From: Vreelandella glaciei
Lineage (GTDB): Bacteria; Pseudomonadota; Gammaproteobacteria; Pseudomonadales; Halomonadaceae
Direction: 5' to 3'
Length of the DNA: 64,000 nt
Assembly: GCF_013415125.1 (NCBI RefSeq)
Contig: NZ_JACCDE010000004.1
Span: 167,892-231,891, forward strand
In this document: positions 47,610 to 56,814 of the stretch, piece after piece
Layout: each line of letters begins with the position of its first letter
How positions within the stretch are numbered: position 1 is the stretch's first letter
Notes under the pieces: generated by a model
What the model was told of the DNA's origin: nothing
The model's database searches: none
What the model saw: the letters and a program-made list of their open reading frames with translations, nothing else
Program-made: the position numbers and the translations under genes

Positions 47610-48722
47610 ATGTCTTACAATTCTAAAAAATTTTTCGGTGGAATCGCCATTTCTCTTACAGCCATGGGAGCTCTCAGCTCACAAGCTTTGGCCCAGCAGA
47701 GCTGGACAATGACATCTACCTGGCCAGACAGCATCTCCCTTGTTGAAATCGATCGTCGCTGGGCAGAGACCGTAAATAAGCTGGTTGGGGATGAGCTGCA
47801 AATCAACTTCCGAGCTGGTGGCACGTTAATGCCCAGTACGGAAGTATTCGACGCTATTGAGACTGGCGGCATCGAGGCTGCAGGTGACTCGCCTGTCTAT
47901 TGGGCCGGAAACAGTCCCGCATTTTCGCTATTAGGTACGACCCTTAGCCTGTTCACTGCGGTCGATTATCTCAACTGGATTCAAGAGCGGGGTGGGTTCG
48001 AGCTCTACCAGGAAGTCTATGGTCAATATGGCATGGTGTATTTGCCACATGGCGTCGTCAATAACGAGGCTGGCTTCATGGGGCGTACCGAGATCAAGAG
48101 TCTGGCAGACCTTGATGGCAAGCGCTTGCGTATCTCTGGGCGGGATCAAGGTCGTGTACTGGAGCAGCTGGGGGGCTCCCAAGTCACCCTAGCTGGTGGG
48201 GAGGTCTACCAGGCGATTGAGCGTGGCGTGGTCGATGCAGCTGAGTTCTCTACTCCGGGTGTCAACTATAGTGCTGGTTTTGAAGAGGTAGTGGAGCACT
48301 GGGCTGTGCCAGGCTGGCATCAGTCGGCCAGTGTGGTTGGCGTTATGATCAACAAGCAGGCGTGGGATGCCTTGTCCGAAGAGACCCAGGAAATCTTAAA
48401 GATTGCCGCCGAGTCCAACTTAGCTTGGTCGCTATCACGCTCAGAGATGGAGTCCACAGAGGCAACCGCCAAATTCTTAGAGTCTGGTGTGACTATTAAT
48501 CGGTATTCGGACGAGGATCTAGAGAAAATCCAAAACGTCGCCAATGAGGTGTTTTTACGTGGCGCCTGTGAAGACCCCAGCTATGCCAAGGTTATCCATT
48601 CCATGATCAAGTATGTTGATGAGTATGCGGTTTGGCGGGATGTCTCGGTGCCCTTTAATATGAGTCGCGTCAATAACAACCTTCCGTCATTAGAAGAAAT
48701 CGAGTCCTGCATGGATCAATAA
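47610..48722 (+). CDS. TRAP substrate-binding protein DctP
   Basis: 370 residues, exported by a Sec signal (about 1-28, ending SSQALA). The mature protein begins QQSWTMTSTWPDSISLVEID and has the family segments LDGKRLRISGRDQGRVLEQL, AGGEVYQAIERGVVDAAEF and WHQSASVVGVMINKQAWD. It is distantly related to the TakP-like protein at 34690-35793, sharing the GGEV/IYxAxERGVVDAAEF block, but lacks its NTGVQM segment. Ligand unknown; presumably the carboxylate metabolised by the SDR and lyase. AACAGGA precedes the ATG. It lies 185 bases after the lyase gene. Confidence 0.9.
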   Translation: MSYNSKKFFGGIAISLTAMGALSSQALAQQSWTMTSTWPDSISLVEIDRRWAETVNKLVGDELQINFRAGGTLMPSTEVFDAIETGGIEAAGDSPVYWAGNSPAFSLLGTTLSLFTAVDYLNWIQERGGFELYQEVYGQYGMVYLPHGVVNNEAGFMGRTEIKSLADLDGKRLRISGRDQGRVLEQLGGSQVTLAGGEVYQAIERGVVDAAEFSTPGVNYSAGFEEVVEHWAVPGWHQSASVVGVMINKQAWDALSEETQEILKIAAESNLAWSLSRSEMESTEATAKFLESGVTINRYSDEDLEKIQNVANEVFLRGACEDPSYAKVIHSMIKYVDEYAVWRDVSVPFNMSRVNNNLPSLEEIESCMDQ

Positions 48723-48820
48723 GCATGTCAGGGGTGGGTTCGGCATGGATCCACCCTTCGAACTAACTGAAGACAACCAAGCCATGCTGTTATGGTTCCG
48801 ACCGCCTCGAGATACTTCCT

Positions 48821-49324
48821 ATGAATGCTATTGTCAGAACTATTGATGCCCTTAATGAGGGATTTGGACGCCTAATTGCACCACTTCTTGCGATAATTAC
48901 ACTGATTGTAATCTATGACATCGCTATGCGCTTTTTCATTGGTCGACCTAGTGACTGGGCCTTCGATGTTACCAAGATGTTGTTTGGAGCCCATTTTATG
49001 CTGATGGCGGCATACGGGCTGCGTCATCACGTCCATGTTGAAGTCGATGTGCTCAAACGCCTGCTATCCCGTCGCAAGCAGGCAGGATTGGAACTTTTTG
49101 GTTACCTTTTCTTCTTTTTACCCTTTATCTGGATGCTGGGCACGCTGGGCTGGAGCTTTTTTATCCGCTCCTTGGGTCGTGATGAGACCACATACGGCAT
49201 GGTGTCATTGCCTGTTTACCCAGTGAAGGGAGTCATTGTTATCACTGCCTTTCTACTTCTGCTGCAGGCCATCGTTATTGTTAGCCGTGCCGTGCAGCAA
49301 CTGCACCAGGAAGAAGCCGTATGA
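48821..49324 (+). CDS. TRAP transporter small permease DctQ
   Basis: 167 residues, four predicted membrane helices. RFFIGRPSDWAFDVTKMLFG and YGLRHHVHVEVDVLKRLLSR are the DctQ signatures. The gap from dctP is 98 bases; the stop overlaps the dctM start (ATGA). Membrane partner of the next gene. Confidence 0.9.
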   Translation: MNAIVRTIDALNEGFGRLIAPLLAIITLIVIYDIAMRFFIGRPSDWAFDVTKMLFGAHFMLMAAYGLRHHVHVEVDVLKRLLSRRKQAGLELFGYLFFFLPFIWMLGTLGWSFFIRSLGRDETTYGMVSLPVYPVKGVIVITAFLLLLQAIVIVSRAVQQLHQEEAV

Positions 49325-50649
49325 GCCCCGAATTACTCACCCTGTTCATGTTCGGTGGCCTGTTGATCGGTTTGTTTATGGGGCATCCGCTGGCCTTTGT
49401 ACTGGGCGGTATTGCCGTGCTCGGTGCTTGGCTGGGTCCAGGCGCGAACACATTAAGTCTCCTCATTAACAACATCTACGGCAATTCCATGGACAACTAT
49501 GTCCTGGTGGCTATTCCACTGTTCATCCTAATGGCGCGCTTTCTCAACGACTCGGGCGTTACTGAGAAAATGTTTGAAGCGATGCGTTTACTGATGGCAA
49601 ACCTGCGCGGTGGCCTGGCTTTGACAGTCGTTGTTGTTTCGGTATTGCTCGCCGCCACCACCGGTATTGTCGGTGCCTCCATCGCCGTGATGGGAATGAT
49701 CGCGCTGGTGCCTATGCTCAACTATGGCTATAACAAGCAACTGAGCACCGGTGTCATTATGGCGAGTGGCTGCCTAGGCATCCTTATCCCACCGAGTATC
49801 ATGCTTATCCTCATGGCTAGCTACTCGCCGGTTTCAGTAGGATCACTGTTTGCTGGTGCCTTAGTTCCGGGCCTGATGTTGGGTATGATGTATGCTATTT
49901 ACGTGCTGGCGATTTGTCATTTCAAGCCAAGCTATGGTCCACCGGTACCGGCCGAAGAGCGTGCCAAGGTCTCTACTCGCCAATTGCTGGGGATGCTTGG
50001 CAAGTACGTTTTGCCGCCAATGTCCTTGATTCTCGGTGTGCTGGGATCGCTGTTCACTGGCATTGCTACCGCCACGGAAGCATCCGCCATTGGTGTAGCC
50101 ATCGCCTTCCTGCTATTCCTTATCTTCGGTGATCGCAAGCTTTCGACGTGCTATTGGACTCTGATCGAAGCCAGTAAGACCACCACTATGGTGATGCTAG
50201 TGCTGGTCGGCGCCACCGCCTTCACCGGCGTGTTCTCAATTGGTGGAGGCATGCAGGTCATCCACGAGGTCGTGATGGCCATGCCGGGCGGCACCACCGG
50301 AGCGCTGATCTTAATGTTCTTCTTGGTCTTCATCTTGGGCATGTTCTTAGACTGGACCGGCATCGTGCTGCTCAGCTTCCCGATCATGTTGCCTATCGTC
50401 GATAGCATGGGAGTCGATGTGCTGTGGTTCGTGGTGATGGTTGCCGTGGTGTTACAGACCTCGTTTCTGACGCCCCCGTTCGGCTATGCACTTTTCTATC
50501 TCAAGGGCGTATCACCCAAAGGCGTTGAGACTGTTGATCTCTATAGGGCCGTAATTCCTTTCTGCGCGCTGATTGTACTCGCCTGCATATTAATGGCACT
50601 GTTTCCTGTATTGATAACCGGCCTGCCGTCACTGCTATTAAATAGCTGA
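49321..50649 (+). CDS. TRAP transporter large permease DctM
   Basis: 442 residues, twelve membrane helices predicted. IPLFILMARFLNDSGVTEKM, AATTGIVGASIAVMGMIALV, MASGCLGILIPPSIMLILMA and VLQTSFLTPPFGYALFYLKG are family blocks. Translationally coupled to dctQ and last in the SDR-lyase-dctPQM operon. The next 220 bases include GCTGCCC/GGGCAGC (about 50802-50819), a hairpin that could terminate it. Confidence 0.93.
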   Translation: MSPELLTLFMFGGLLIGLFMGHPLAFVLGGIAVLGAWLGPGANTLSLLINNIYGNSMDNYVLVAIPLFILMARFLNDSGVTEKMFEAMRLLMANLRGGLALTVVVVSVLLAATTGIVGASIAVMGMIALVPMLNYGYNKQLSTGVIMASGCLGILIPPSIMLILMASYSPVSVGSLFAGALVPGLMLGMMYAIYVLAICHFKPSYGPPVPAEERAKVSTRQLLGMLGKYVLPPMSLILGVLGSLFTGIATATEASAIGVAIAFLLFLIFGDRKLSTCYWTLIEASKTTTMVMLVLVGATAFTGVFSIGGGMQVIHEVVMAMPGGTTGALILMFFLVFILGMFLDWTGIVLLSFPIMLPIVDSMGVDVLWFVVMVAVVLQTSFLTPPFGYALFYLKGVSPKGVETVDLYRAVIPFCALIVLACILMALFPVLITGLPSLLLNS

Positions 50650-50872
50650 CATTTGGCCAACCACGAGCGTTTGCGGTTCCCTTAAGACGGGCATTAACCT
50701 ATGTTAGAAGAAAGGGGTAAGCAATATGGTGCATTGCCTTAAACTAAGTTTTGTTAAATTAAAATTCTCAACCTAAAAAAAGATATTTACTAATAATGTA
50801 GCTGCCCACTTGGGCAGCCTGAAGCCCGCCGAAGGGGGCTTGGATCTATCAGTTCATGAGAAAGCGAGTAGA

Positions 50873-52399
50873 TTATTCCAACTGCCATTCAGCAAGCGGT
50901 ACTTCGTTTTGGCAGCTGGTGTCCACCTGCGCGAGTGGGTCGCCAAGAAATTCGTTAATCACGGTGGATCGACACTCATTGACCGGACTGTGCCCCAAGG
51001 CCTGCATCTCAATAGCCTGGAGGTTAGGCATTGTTTCGGCAAGTTCTTCACTCCAGCGAGTACCGCAGCAAGGGTCCATCTGACCATGGATCGCCAGTGC
51101 GGGCGTTTCTGCAGTGACTATGTCGTTATGTTCGGGGGGCACATCGCCATCTCCACCCCACCAGGCACAAAGCCAGATAGGTTCAAAACCAATAATGGCG
51201 GGTTCTCGTTGCACTGCTGCAATCGAGTCTTGTGGTGTCGGGCGGTTGGTTCCCATGTCGTTACAGGCCTGAGCCAGAAACGCGCCCATGGCATAGTTGG
51301 GTGCTTCGGTAACCGGGTTATATTCGTCAATCATGAAGAAGTCATGAAGCGACGAGTAGTCACCCTCAGACACTTCGGAAACAATGCGGGGCAGTTCGCC
51401 GTAATATTGCGGTAGCATCAGGTAGAGCGTGTCGAGGAAAGCGGCACCGTCAAAGTATAGCGTTTTCTGCTCAACTCCTGATTCAACCTGGGCAATATAG
51501 GGTTTGTTGTCCAGTGCGCGACGCGCTCTATCAATGGCCAAGAACCATGCCGGGATCTGTTCTCGGCAAGCTTCACTCTCTTCAACGCACATGGCCAGGA
51601 CGTCGGTGAATCGACGTTTTAATGTATAGAACTCATCTAACGGGGCTCTATTGCGAAGGCTGGCGTACCAGGGCCAACCAAGAATGGCGGATCTCACACT
51701 GTCGGGGTAATAGCGAACATAAGACAGCGCTGTGCCACTGCCGGTCGAGGAGCCGAATATATTCACGTTATCGTAATCAAGCAGGTTACGAATTTCTTCG
51801 AGGTCGCGTGAGGTGGCGCTTTCCGTATATTGGGAAATCTCAACGCCCTCATCTTCAAGCTTTTGATAGCAGGCGGCTACTTCTTCAGTGATGTGTGCCA
51901 TCCGCTCCATGGGATCGAGCGAAGAGGTTAGCGCCGGTGTATGAATAATATTGTGGTATGGCGACACGGCTGCGTAGCCAGGACACTCCAATGAAGGGGT
52001 GGAATGCTTAAAGCCGCGAGGATCAAACACCACTAACGAGCGGTTGCCAATATCCTTACGCAGTTGTTCTATGTAATCAGCATTACCGAGGATGGAGTAT
52101 CCTGGGCCACCGGGGAAAAAGACCACGGGATCACTTTCTGTATCGGCTTCATTTTCAGTCTCGGGATCGATGACGCCTACGGGGAGTTCAACTGTATTCC
52201 CGTTTGGATCGTCCCAGTTTTCTTGACCGTAGAAGGTGTAGCAACTGGCATTGAGGTCTTCGAGCACTTGAGTTGCGCAGGCTGTGCTTTCTAGCCGAGG
52301 GATCGTGTCTTCATCTTGGTCTTGTGCGTGAGCCATTCCAGCACCTAATGCAGCCATAAGGCATAGGCTCCTCAGTGCTTTATGCTTGTTGGGTGGCAT
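50873..52399 (-). CDS. Secreted alpha/beta hydrolase (S33 / tripeptidyl-aminopeptidase-like)
   Basis: 508 residues with a Sec signal (SLCLMAALGAGMAHA) and an alpha/beta-hydrolase fold: oxyanion PVVFFPGGPGYS, nucleophile serine in NIFGSSTGSGTALSY, acid Asp in IHGQMDPCCG and His in ALGHSPVNECR. Even numbers of cysteines (CATQ, CYTF, CAWW, CC, ECRS, CQNE) suggest disulfides in the periplasm. The layout matches S33 peptidases with a TAP-like C-terminal domain, but the nucleophile elbow GSSTG is not the usual GxSxGG, so substrate class is open. It lies after the Crp-type regulator and in the opposite direction to the TRAP genes. Confidence 0.8.
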   Translation of the reverse strand: MPPNKHKALRSLCLMAALGAGMAHAQDQDEDTIPRLESTACATQVLEDLNASCYTFYGQENWDDPNGNTVELPVGVIDPETENEADTESDPVVFFPGGPGYSILGNADYIEQLRKDIGNRSLVVFDPRGFKHSTPSLECPGYAAVSPYHNIIHTPALTSSLDPMERMAHITEEVAACYQKLEDEGVEISQYTESATSRDLEEIRNLLDYDNVNIFGSSTGSGTALSYVRYYPDSVRSAILGWPWYASLRNRAPLDEFYTLKRRFTDVLAMCVEESEACREQIPAWFLAIDRARRALDNKPYIAQVESGVEQKTLYFDGAAFLDTLYLMLPQYYGELPRIVSEVSEGDYSSLHDFFMIDEYNPVTEAPNYAMGAFLAQACNDMGTNRPTPQDSIAAVQREPAIIGFEPIWLCAWWGGDGDVPPEHNDIVTAETPALAIHGQMDPCCGTRWSEELAETMPNLQAIEMQALGHSPVNECRSTVINEFLGDPLAQVDTSCQNEVPLAEWQLE

Positions 52400-52623
52400 G
52401 ACATCTCTCCATTCACAGATAATTTTGTTAGCGAGAAAGACAGCAAATGCTTTACCGTAAAACCACTATTACACCCCGTAAACTCCGTTTTCTCGTTAAT
52501 TTTTGCCTTGTCTAGTCTTCGCTCGCCGACTTTTAGTACAAAACCTAACGAAAAGGTTTACAGGTCAGGTTTAACTCTTGAATCCGCCTTTCATGGCTAT
52601 TGCATCAAAAGTAAAAAATTACT

Positions 52624-53370
52624 TTACCCTATGACTTTTTTATCAAGATGAAGGTAAAGCGAATCAAACTCGCCAGCCTCCTTTAGTTTCTGCCAGTCAG
52701 GTATGGTTACCTTTCTTTTGTTCGTAATTATCAAGCCATCGTTACGAAGGGCCTGTAGTACTCGGTTTACGTGTACTGGGGTCATCCCCGTTGCATCTGC
52801 CAGCTCTGCTTGGGTGATAGGCATATCAAAAATGTTTTCATTTTCTACCAATCCCACCGCTTTAAGGCGTAGCAAGAGCTCACAGATAATATGAGCGATC
52901 CGTGAATAGCCTTCACGTTGCCCTACATTCAACAACCATTCCCGGAAAATGGAAGCATCCACCAACGTCTCATGCCAGAAACCCGCAGTGAGCCGAGGGT
53001 GACGCTCAAATAAAAGCGATAAATCTTGGTGCTGTATGAAGCCGAGTTTGCATGGGCTGAGTGATGCAATATTGATATCAATAACTTGCAAGTGCAGGCT
53101 TTGCAAATCTGGCATATCGCCAGGAATATGCAACGCCATTATTTGCCGTTTGCCCTCAAGGGTTAATTTGTAGACACACGAAAAACCTTCCAGCAGTAAG
53201 CAACATTGACGAGGTTGGTCGCCCATTTTAACGATGTCTTGGTTAGACTTGACGTCTTGTGTTTGTACCGGTAATTCCTGGAGCGCCCGCTTTTCCTCGG
53301 CAGTAAGGGTGAAGTTACTTTCTAACTTGCGAATCATCAGGTGGGTATGAGGAAGCAGGGCAGTCGGCAT
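52624..53370 (-). CDS. Crp/Fnr-family transcriptional regulator
   Basis: 248 residues. The N-terminal cyclic-nucleotide-binding-type beta-roll (about 25-140, MGDQPRQCCLLLEGFSCVYK and MALHIPGDMPDLQSLH) is followed by a dimer helix and a winged helix near 175-230 (ITQAELADATGMTPVHVNRV). The Arg/Ser pair that binds cAMP in CRP and the four Fnr cysteines are absent, so the ligand is not known. It is co-directional with the hydrolase gene, 225 bases upstream. Resembles the orphan Crp-like proteins common in alphaproteobacteria, a hint of transfer. Confidence 0.85.
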   Translation of the reverse strand: MPTALLPHTHLMIRKLESNFTLTAEEKRALQELPVQTQDVKSNQDIVKMGDQPRQCCLLLEGFSCVYKLTLEGKRQIMALHIPGDMPDLQSLHLQVIDINIASLSPCKLGFIQHQDLSLLFERHPRLTAGFWHETLVDASIFREWLLNVGQREGYSRIAHIICELLLRLKAVGLVENENIFDMPITQAELADATGMTPVHVNRVLQALRNDGLIITNKRKVTIPDWQKLKEAGEFDSLYLHLDKKVIG

Positions 53371-53756
53371 GTTTGCTCCAGATTTGGCAGGAATGAAGCC
53401 CTTCGCAACAGTGTCTCTGCTTGAGTGCTAATAAAAATAATGTTTAGACATATAAGTAGATCTTCTTGACAAGAATATTTTAAATACGAAATTATAAAAA
53501 GCTTATTTAAATTATTTAAGAAAATAAAAATTACCCAGCCGCCTAGAGCGCTTAGATAAAATTAACCATATGATTTTGGTGCCTGTATCTAATTGAAAAT
53601 AATAATTATTTTATTTGTTTTTTGTGCATGACATAAAACTAGCCTTTGGTAGGCTAGTTTTTAAACTTAAGGTTTTAACTTTTGTTAAATTCTTGCGAGC
53701 TGGGCATGGGTGTGATGCGCGCTTAGGCACCCTACGTTAACCACTTCTACGAGCGA
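53371..53756. other. AT-rich intergenic region
   Basis: About 386 bases, markedly AT-rich between 53420 and 53630, without a recognised gene. It holds the upstream region of the Crp-type gene and, at its right end, a hairpin that terminates the small membrane-peptide gene. Confidence 0.5.
53635..53663 (-). terminator. Bidirectional terminator below the small peptide gene
   Basis: AAAACTAGCC at 53635-53644 pairs perfectly with GGCTAGTTTT at 53652-53661; A and T runs flank both sides. About 95 bases past the stop of the 27-residue frame. Confidence 0.7.
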
Positions 53757-53840
53757 TTAAAAAGGCAGCACACCGCCGAAGCCAATACCCAGCACGGCAA
53801 CGATAACAACAACGATAACGACGATAGTGGTAGTAGACAT
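53757..53840 (-). CDS. 27-residue hydrophobic membrane peptide
   Basis: From the ATG at 53840 the product is MSTTTIVVIVVVIVAVLGIG then FGGVLPF: one membrane helix, no charges. AGGAAGAG lies three to nine bases before the ATG, a good ribosome site, and a terminator follows. The frame is open upstream to 53957, but that part has no support. It resembles the tiny DUF3309-type proteins often induced by stress in gammaproteobacteria; that comparison is by appearance only. Confidence 0.65.
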   Translation of the reverse strand: MSTTTIVVIVVVIVAVLGIGFGGVLPF

Positions 53841-54007
53841 ATTCTCTTCCTTTGAATAGTGAGCGTTGCTATAGCGTAGTCGCGAAAGCGCTATTTCGCA
53901 CGTTGGCGAAAACGACTGCCCTACGGTTTCCTCACGACGGAATGAAGTGACCAGCATGCGCCAGCAGGAGTAGGGCCGGTAGGGGGCTGCTGGGCTTGTC
54001 GGCGTGC

Positions 54008-54907
54008 TTACCTGACGTGCTGTTGTTCTTTTAGGCAGTTAAGCAGCAACTGACGGATTTCTTCATGTGTCTCCGCGTCGCCGCGCCATATGCAGTGCGA
54101 CTGATGGCGTGTCGTTGAATCGGTCAGAGGAAGAAAGCTCACATTGGAAAAACCGGCTTTGGCAAGTGATTGGGGAACTAGAGCAACCCCCATCGCATTA
54201 GCTACTAGAGCAAGAATGGTCAACCAGTGGGAGACTTCGTGGCAGATATGAGGTTTAACATCGGCGTGGTGAAACAGTCCGATGATCCTATCGTAATAGT
54301 GAGGGGCAAGGTCGCGACCAAACAGGATGATGGGCTCATTGGCCAGTTCCTTGACCGCCAACTCGCGTCGGCCTGCCAGGTGGTGATGCGCTGGCAAGCA
54401 GCACAGGAAGGGTTCGTCCGATAGGATGACCGACTCGATTCCCACGGGTAACGGCATTGAGTGGATGAAGCCGATATCAAGTTGCTCTTGCATCACTGCT
54501 TCTACTTGATCTGCCGAGTTGCGTTCGATCAATTGTATTTCGATGCCGGGATAGCGGGATTGCAGGCGTTTGAGCAGTTCCGGCAGGCCGCGAAAGAGCA
54601 TGGCAGGCGTAAACCCGACGCGCACCAGGCCGGTGGCGCTTGAGGCAATGCGCTGCACCAGCGTTTGCGAGTCTTCTAGCTGCTCGAGAATCCGGCGTGC
54701 CTGGCGCTGGAAGGCTTCTCCGGCAGGCGTGAGGGTAACGCGTTTGCTATTGCGCAGCAGCAGCTTGACCTTTAGCTCCTCTTCCAGTTGACGCAGGCTG
54801 GCACTTAGCGGTGGTTGAGAAATATGCAGGCGCTGCGCTGCTCTGCCGAAATGCAGCTCCTCCGAGAGCACCAGAAAGTAACGCAGCTGTCGAAATGTCA
54901 GTGCCAT
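54008..54907 (-). CDS. LysR-family transcriptional regulator
   Basis: 299 residues. The winged helix is at 1-60 (LTFRQLRYFLVLSEELHFGR and AAQRLHISQPPLSASLRQLE), and the periplasmic-binding-like effector domain starts near 90 (GLVRVGFTPAMLFRGLPELL). It resembles the BenM/CatM group, which senses aromatic or dicarboxylic catabolites. AAGGA lies eight bases before the ATG. It is divergent from the acyl-CoA dehydrogenase operon across 140 bases, so it is the probable regulator. No clear T-N11-A site could be fixed. Confidence 0.92.
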   Translation of the reverse strand: MALTFRQLRYFLVLSEELHFGRAAQRLHISQPPLSASLRQLEEELKVKLLLRNSKRVTLTPAGEAFQRQARRILEQLEDSQTLVQRIASSATGLVRVGFTPAMLFRGLPELLKRLQSRYPGIEIQLIERNSADQVEAVMQEQLDIGFIHSMPLPVGIESVILSDEPFLCCLPAHHHLAGRRELAVKELANEPIILFGRDLAPHYYDRIIGLFHHADVKPHICHEVSHWLTILALVANAMGVALVPQSLAKAGFSNVSFLPLTDSTTRHQSHCIWRGDAETHEEIRQLLLNCLKEQQHVR

Positions 54908-55047
54908 TGGCTTCGTTCCTTATTGTTTCTTGTTCTTCAATCATACATAAAACTGAATCAATGAATCCTAAAACAGTATTGGAGACGGCCTCTATACCCG
55001 CCTAATGTGACGATAAAACATATAATAAGTCCAAGAGGTACGCCGTC

Positions 55048-56814
55048 GTGAATGACATGATACACCGCAATATCCCCGATTCCTGGGGGCAGAACAGTTA
55101 CCATAACGACCCCACCCTTTCCCAGCTTCTGGATCTCTATTTGCCGACGGCGCTACGTCAGCACCTGGAGCACCACTTCAACGAGATGGGAGCCCTTGCT
55201 GGCGGTGAACTGGAAACGCTGGCCATCGAGGCTGACAAGCATCCGCCTGAACTTGCCCTGCGCAGCCGAAATGGCACCGAGCGTCAGCAGATTCTCAAGC
55301 ATCCCGCCTATCAACGCCTGGAAGCGTATGCCTATGGGCAGTTCGGGCTGGCGGCCATGTCGCACCGCGGTGGCGTGCTTGGCTGGTCGGAACCCATGCC
55401 GCCGGTAGTGAAGTATGCGCTGACGTACCTGTTCGTACAGGCAGAATTTGGCCTTTGCTGTCCGCTTAGCATGACCGATGCACTGACTCGCACGTTGCGC
55501 AAGTTCGGCGACGACGCCTTGGTGAACCGCTACCTGGAAGCGTTGACCTCACAGGATATGGATCTGGCCTATCAGGGAGCCATGTTCATGACCGAGCAGG
55601 ATGCAGGCTCTGATGTAGGGGCGATTACCACGGAAGCGAGGCAGGAAGACGGCAAGTGGCGCCTTTATGGCGACAAATGGTTCTGCTCTAACCCCGATGC
55701 CGCGCTGGCGATGGTATTGGCGCGCCCCGAGCAGGGGGAGCGGGGTACTCGTGGTCTTACGCTATTCCTGCTGCCCCGGTATCTGGAAAATGGTGACCTT
55801 AACCATTACCGCATCGTACGCCTGAAAGACAAGCTGGGTACTCGCTCCATGGCGAGCGGTGAGATCCTGCTCGAAGGCGCCGAAGCCTATGTGGTGGGAG
55901 AGCCGGGACAGGGCTTCAAGCAGATGACAGACATGATCAACATGTCTCGTCTCTCGAACGGGGTGCGGTCGGCGGGGTTGATGCGGCGCTCACTCAATGA
56001 GGCGCTTTTCATTGCCCGCCACCGTCAGGCGTTTAGTAGCCAGCTCATCGATCTGCCGCTTATGCAGCGTCAGCTCAGCAAGATGATGCTCACTGCCGAG
56101 CAGGGGCGCACGATGGTCTTCCACACGGCCGAGTGCCTGCGGCGTGCCGATGCGGGGGATGCCCAGTCAGCCAAGCTATTGCGTATCCTGACGCCTATGA
56201 TCAAGTTCCGTACCACGCGGGATGCACGCAAGGTGGCTGGGGATGGTATGGAAGTACGTGGTGGATGTGGCTACATCGAGGAGTGGTCGGATGCCCGCGT
56301 GCTGCGCGATGCCCACCTTGGCTCAATATGGGAAGGCACCAGCAATATCGTTGCCCTGGATGTTTTCCGGGCGGTTCGGCGTGAACAGACCTTGCCGGTA
56401 CTGGCTGACTACTTGCACCAGCAGTTGCAAGCGTCCGCCCTTGAGGAGCACGAGCGCCACCTGTTGCAGGTGCTCCTCGACAAGGCAGTGGCGAGCGCGA
56501 ATGCACTGGCAGAGGATCCTGCCTGCGAGCACGACGCGCGGCGGATCGCCAGCGGTCTCTATCACATTACCTCCGCCATTCTTATGGCCTGGGAGGCGTC
56601 CAGGATCACGGGAGACAGGCGGCGTTTGGCACTCGCCTGGCTGGTGGTACACCACAAGTTACTACCCCCCGATCCGCTATCGGTCAGTCGCGCGTCGCCG
56701 GAAGCGCTGGCGACGCTGCTCAGCGAAACGCCGATGACCGACGAACAGGTCGCTGCGGTGGTGAATACCCAAGCACTGGCGCGTTCCCACGGGCTGGAGG
56801 TGGGGCATGGATAA
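55048..56814 (+). CDS. Acyl-CoA dehydrogenase, AidB-like clade
   Basis: FAD enzyme introducing a 2,3 double bond into an acyl-CoA. 588 residues, longer than usual because of an N-terminal extension (about 1-150) as in AidB and ACAD10/11-like proteins. FAD-contact regions are MFMTEQDAGSDVGAITTEAR and KWFCSNPDAALAMV; the C-terminal base is Glu429 in GSIWEGTSNI, at the AidB position. AidB itself has weak dehydrogenase activity and is linked to DNA repair; here the operon with a CoA transferase argues for true acyl-CoA chemistry. The start is GTG 55048 or ATG 55057. It overlaps the next gene by eight bases. Confidence 0.85.
   Translation: MNDMIHRNIPDSWGQNSYHNDPTLSQLLDLYLPTALRQHLEHHFNEMGALAGGELETLAIEADKHPPELALRSRNGTERQQILKHPAYQRLEAYAYGQFGLAAMSHRGGVLGWSEPMPPVVKYALTYLFVQAEFGLCCPLSMTDALTRTLRKFGDDALVNRYLEALTSQDMDLAYQGAMFMTEQDAGSDVGAITTEARQEDGKWRLYGDKWFCSNPDAALAMVLARPEQGERGTRGLTLFLLPRYLENGDLNHYRIVRLKDKLGTRSMASGEILLEGAEAYVVGEPGQGFKQMTDMINMSRLSNGVRSAGLMRRSLNEALFIARHRQAFSSQLIDLPLMQRQLSKMMLTAEQGRTMVFHTAECLRRADAGDAQSAKLLRILTPMIKFRTTRDARKVAGDGMEVRGGCGYIEEWSDARVLRDAHLGSIWEGTSNIVALDVFRAVRREQTLPVLADYLHQQLQASALEEHERHLLQVLLDKAVASANALAEDPACEHDARRIASGLYHITSAILMAWEASRITGDRRRLALAWLVVHHKLLPPDPLSVSRASPEALATLLSETPMTDEQVAAVVNTQALARSHGLEVGHG

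Noticed and set aside
50810..51415. 201-codon plus-strand open frame
   Set aside because: Overlaps the 3' part of the secreted hydrolase on the opposite strand, whose signal peptide and active-site motifs make it the real gene.
53757..53957. 66-residue version of the membrane peptide
   Set aside because: The first 39 codons lack a ribosome site, whereas AGGAAGAG precedes the internal ATG at 53840.
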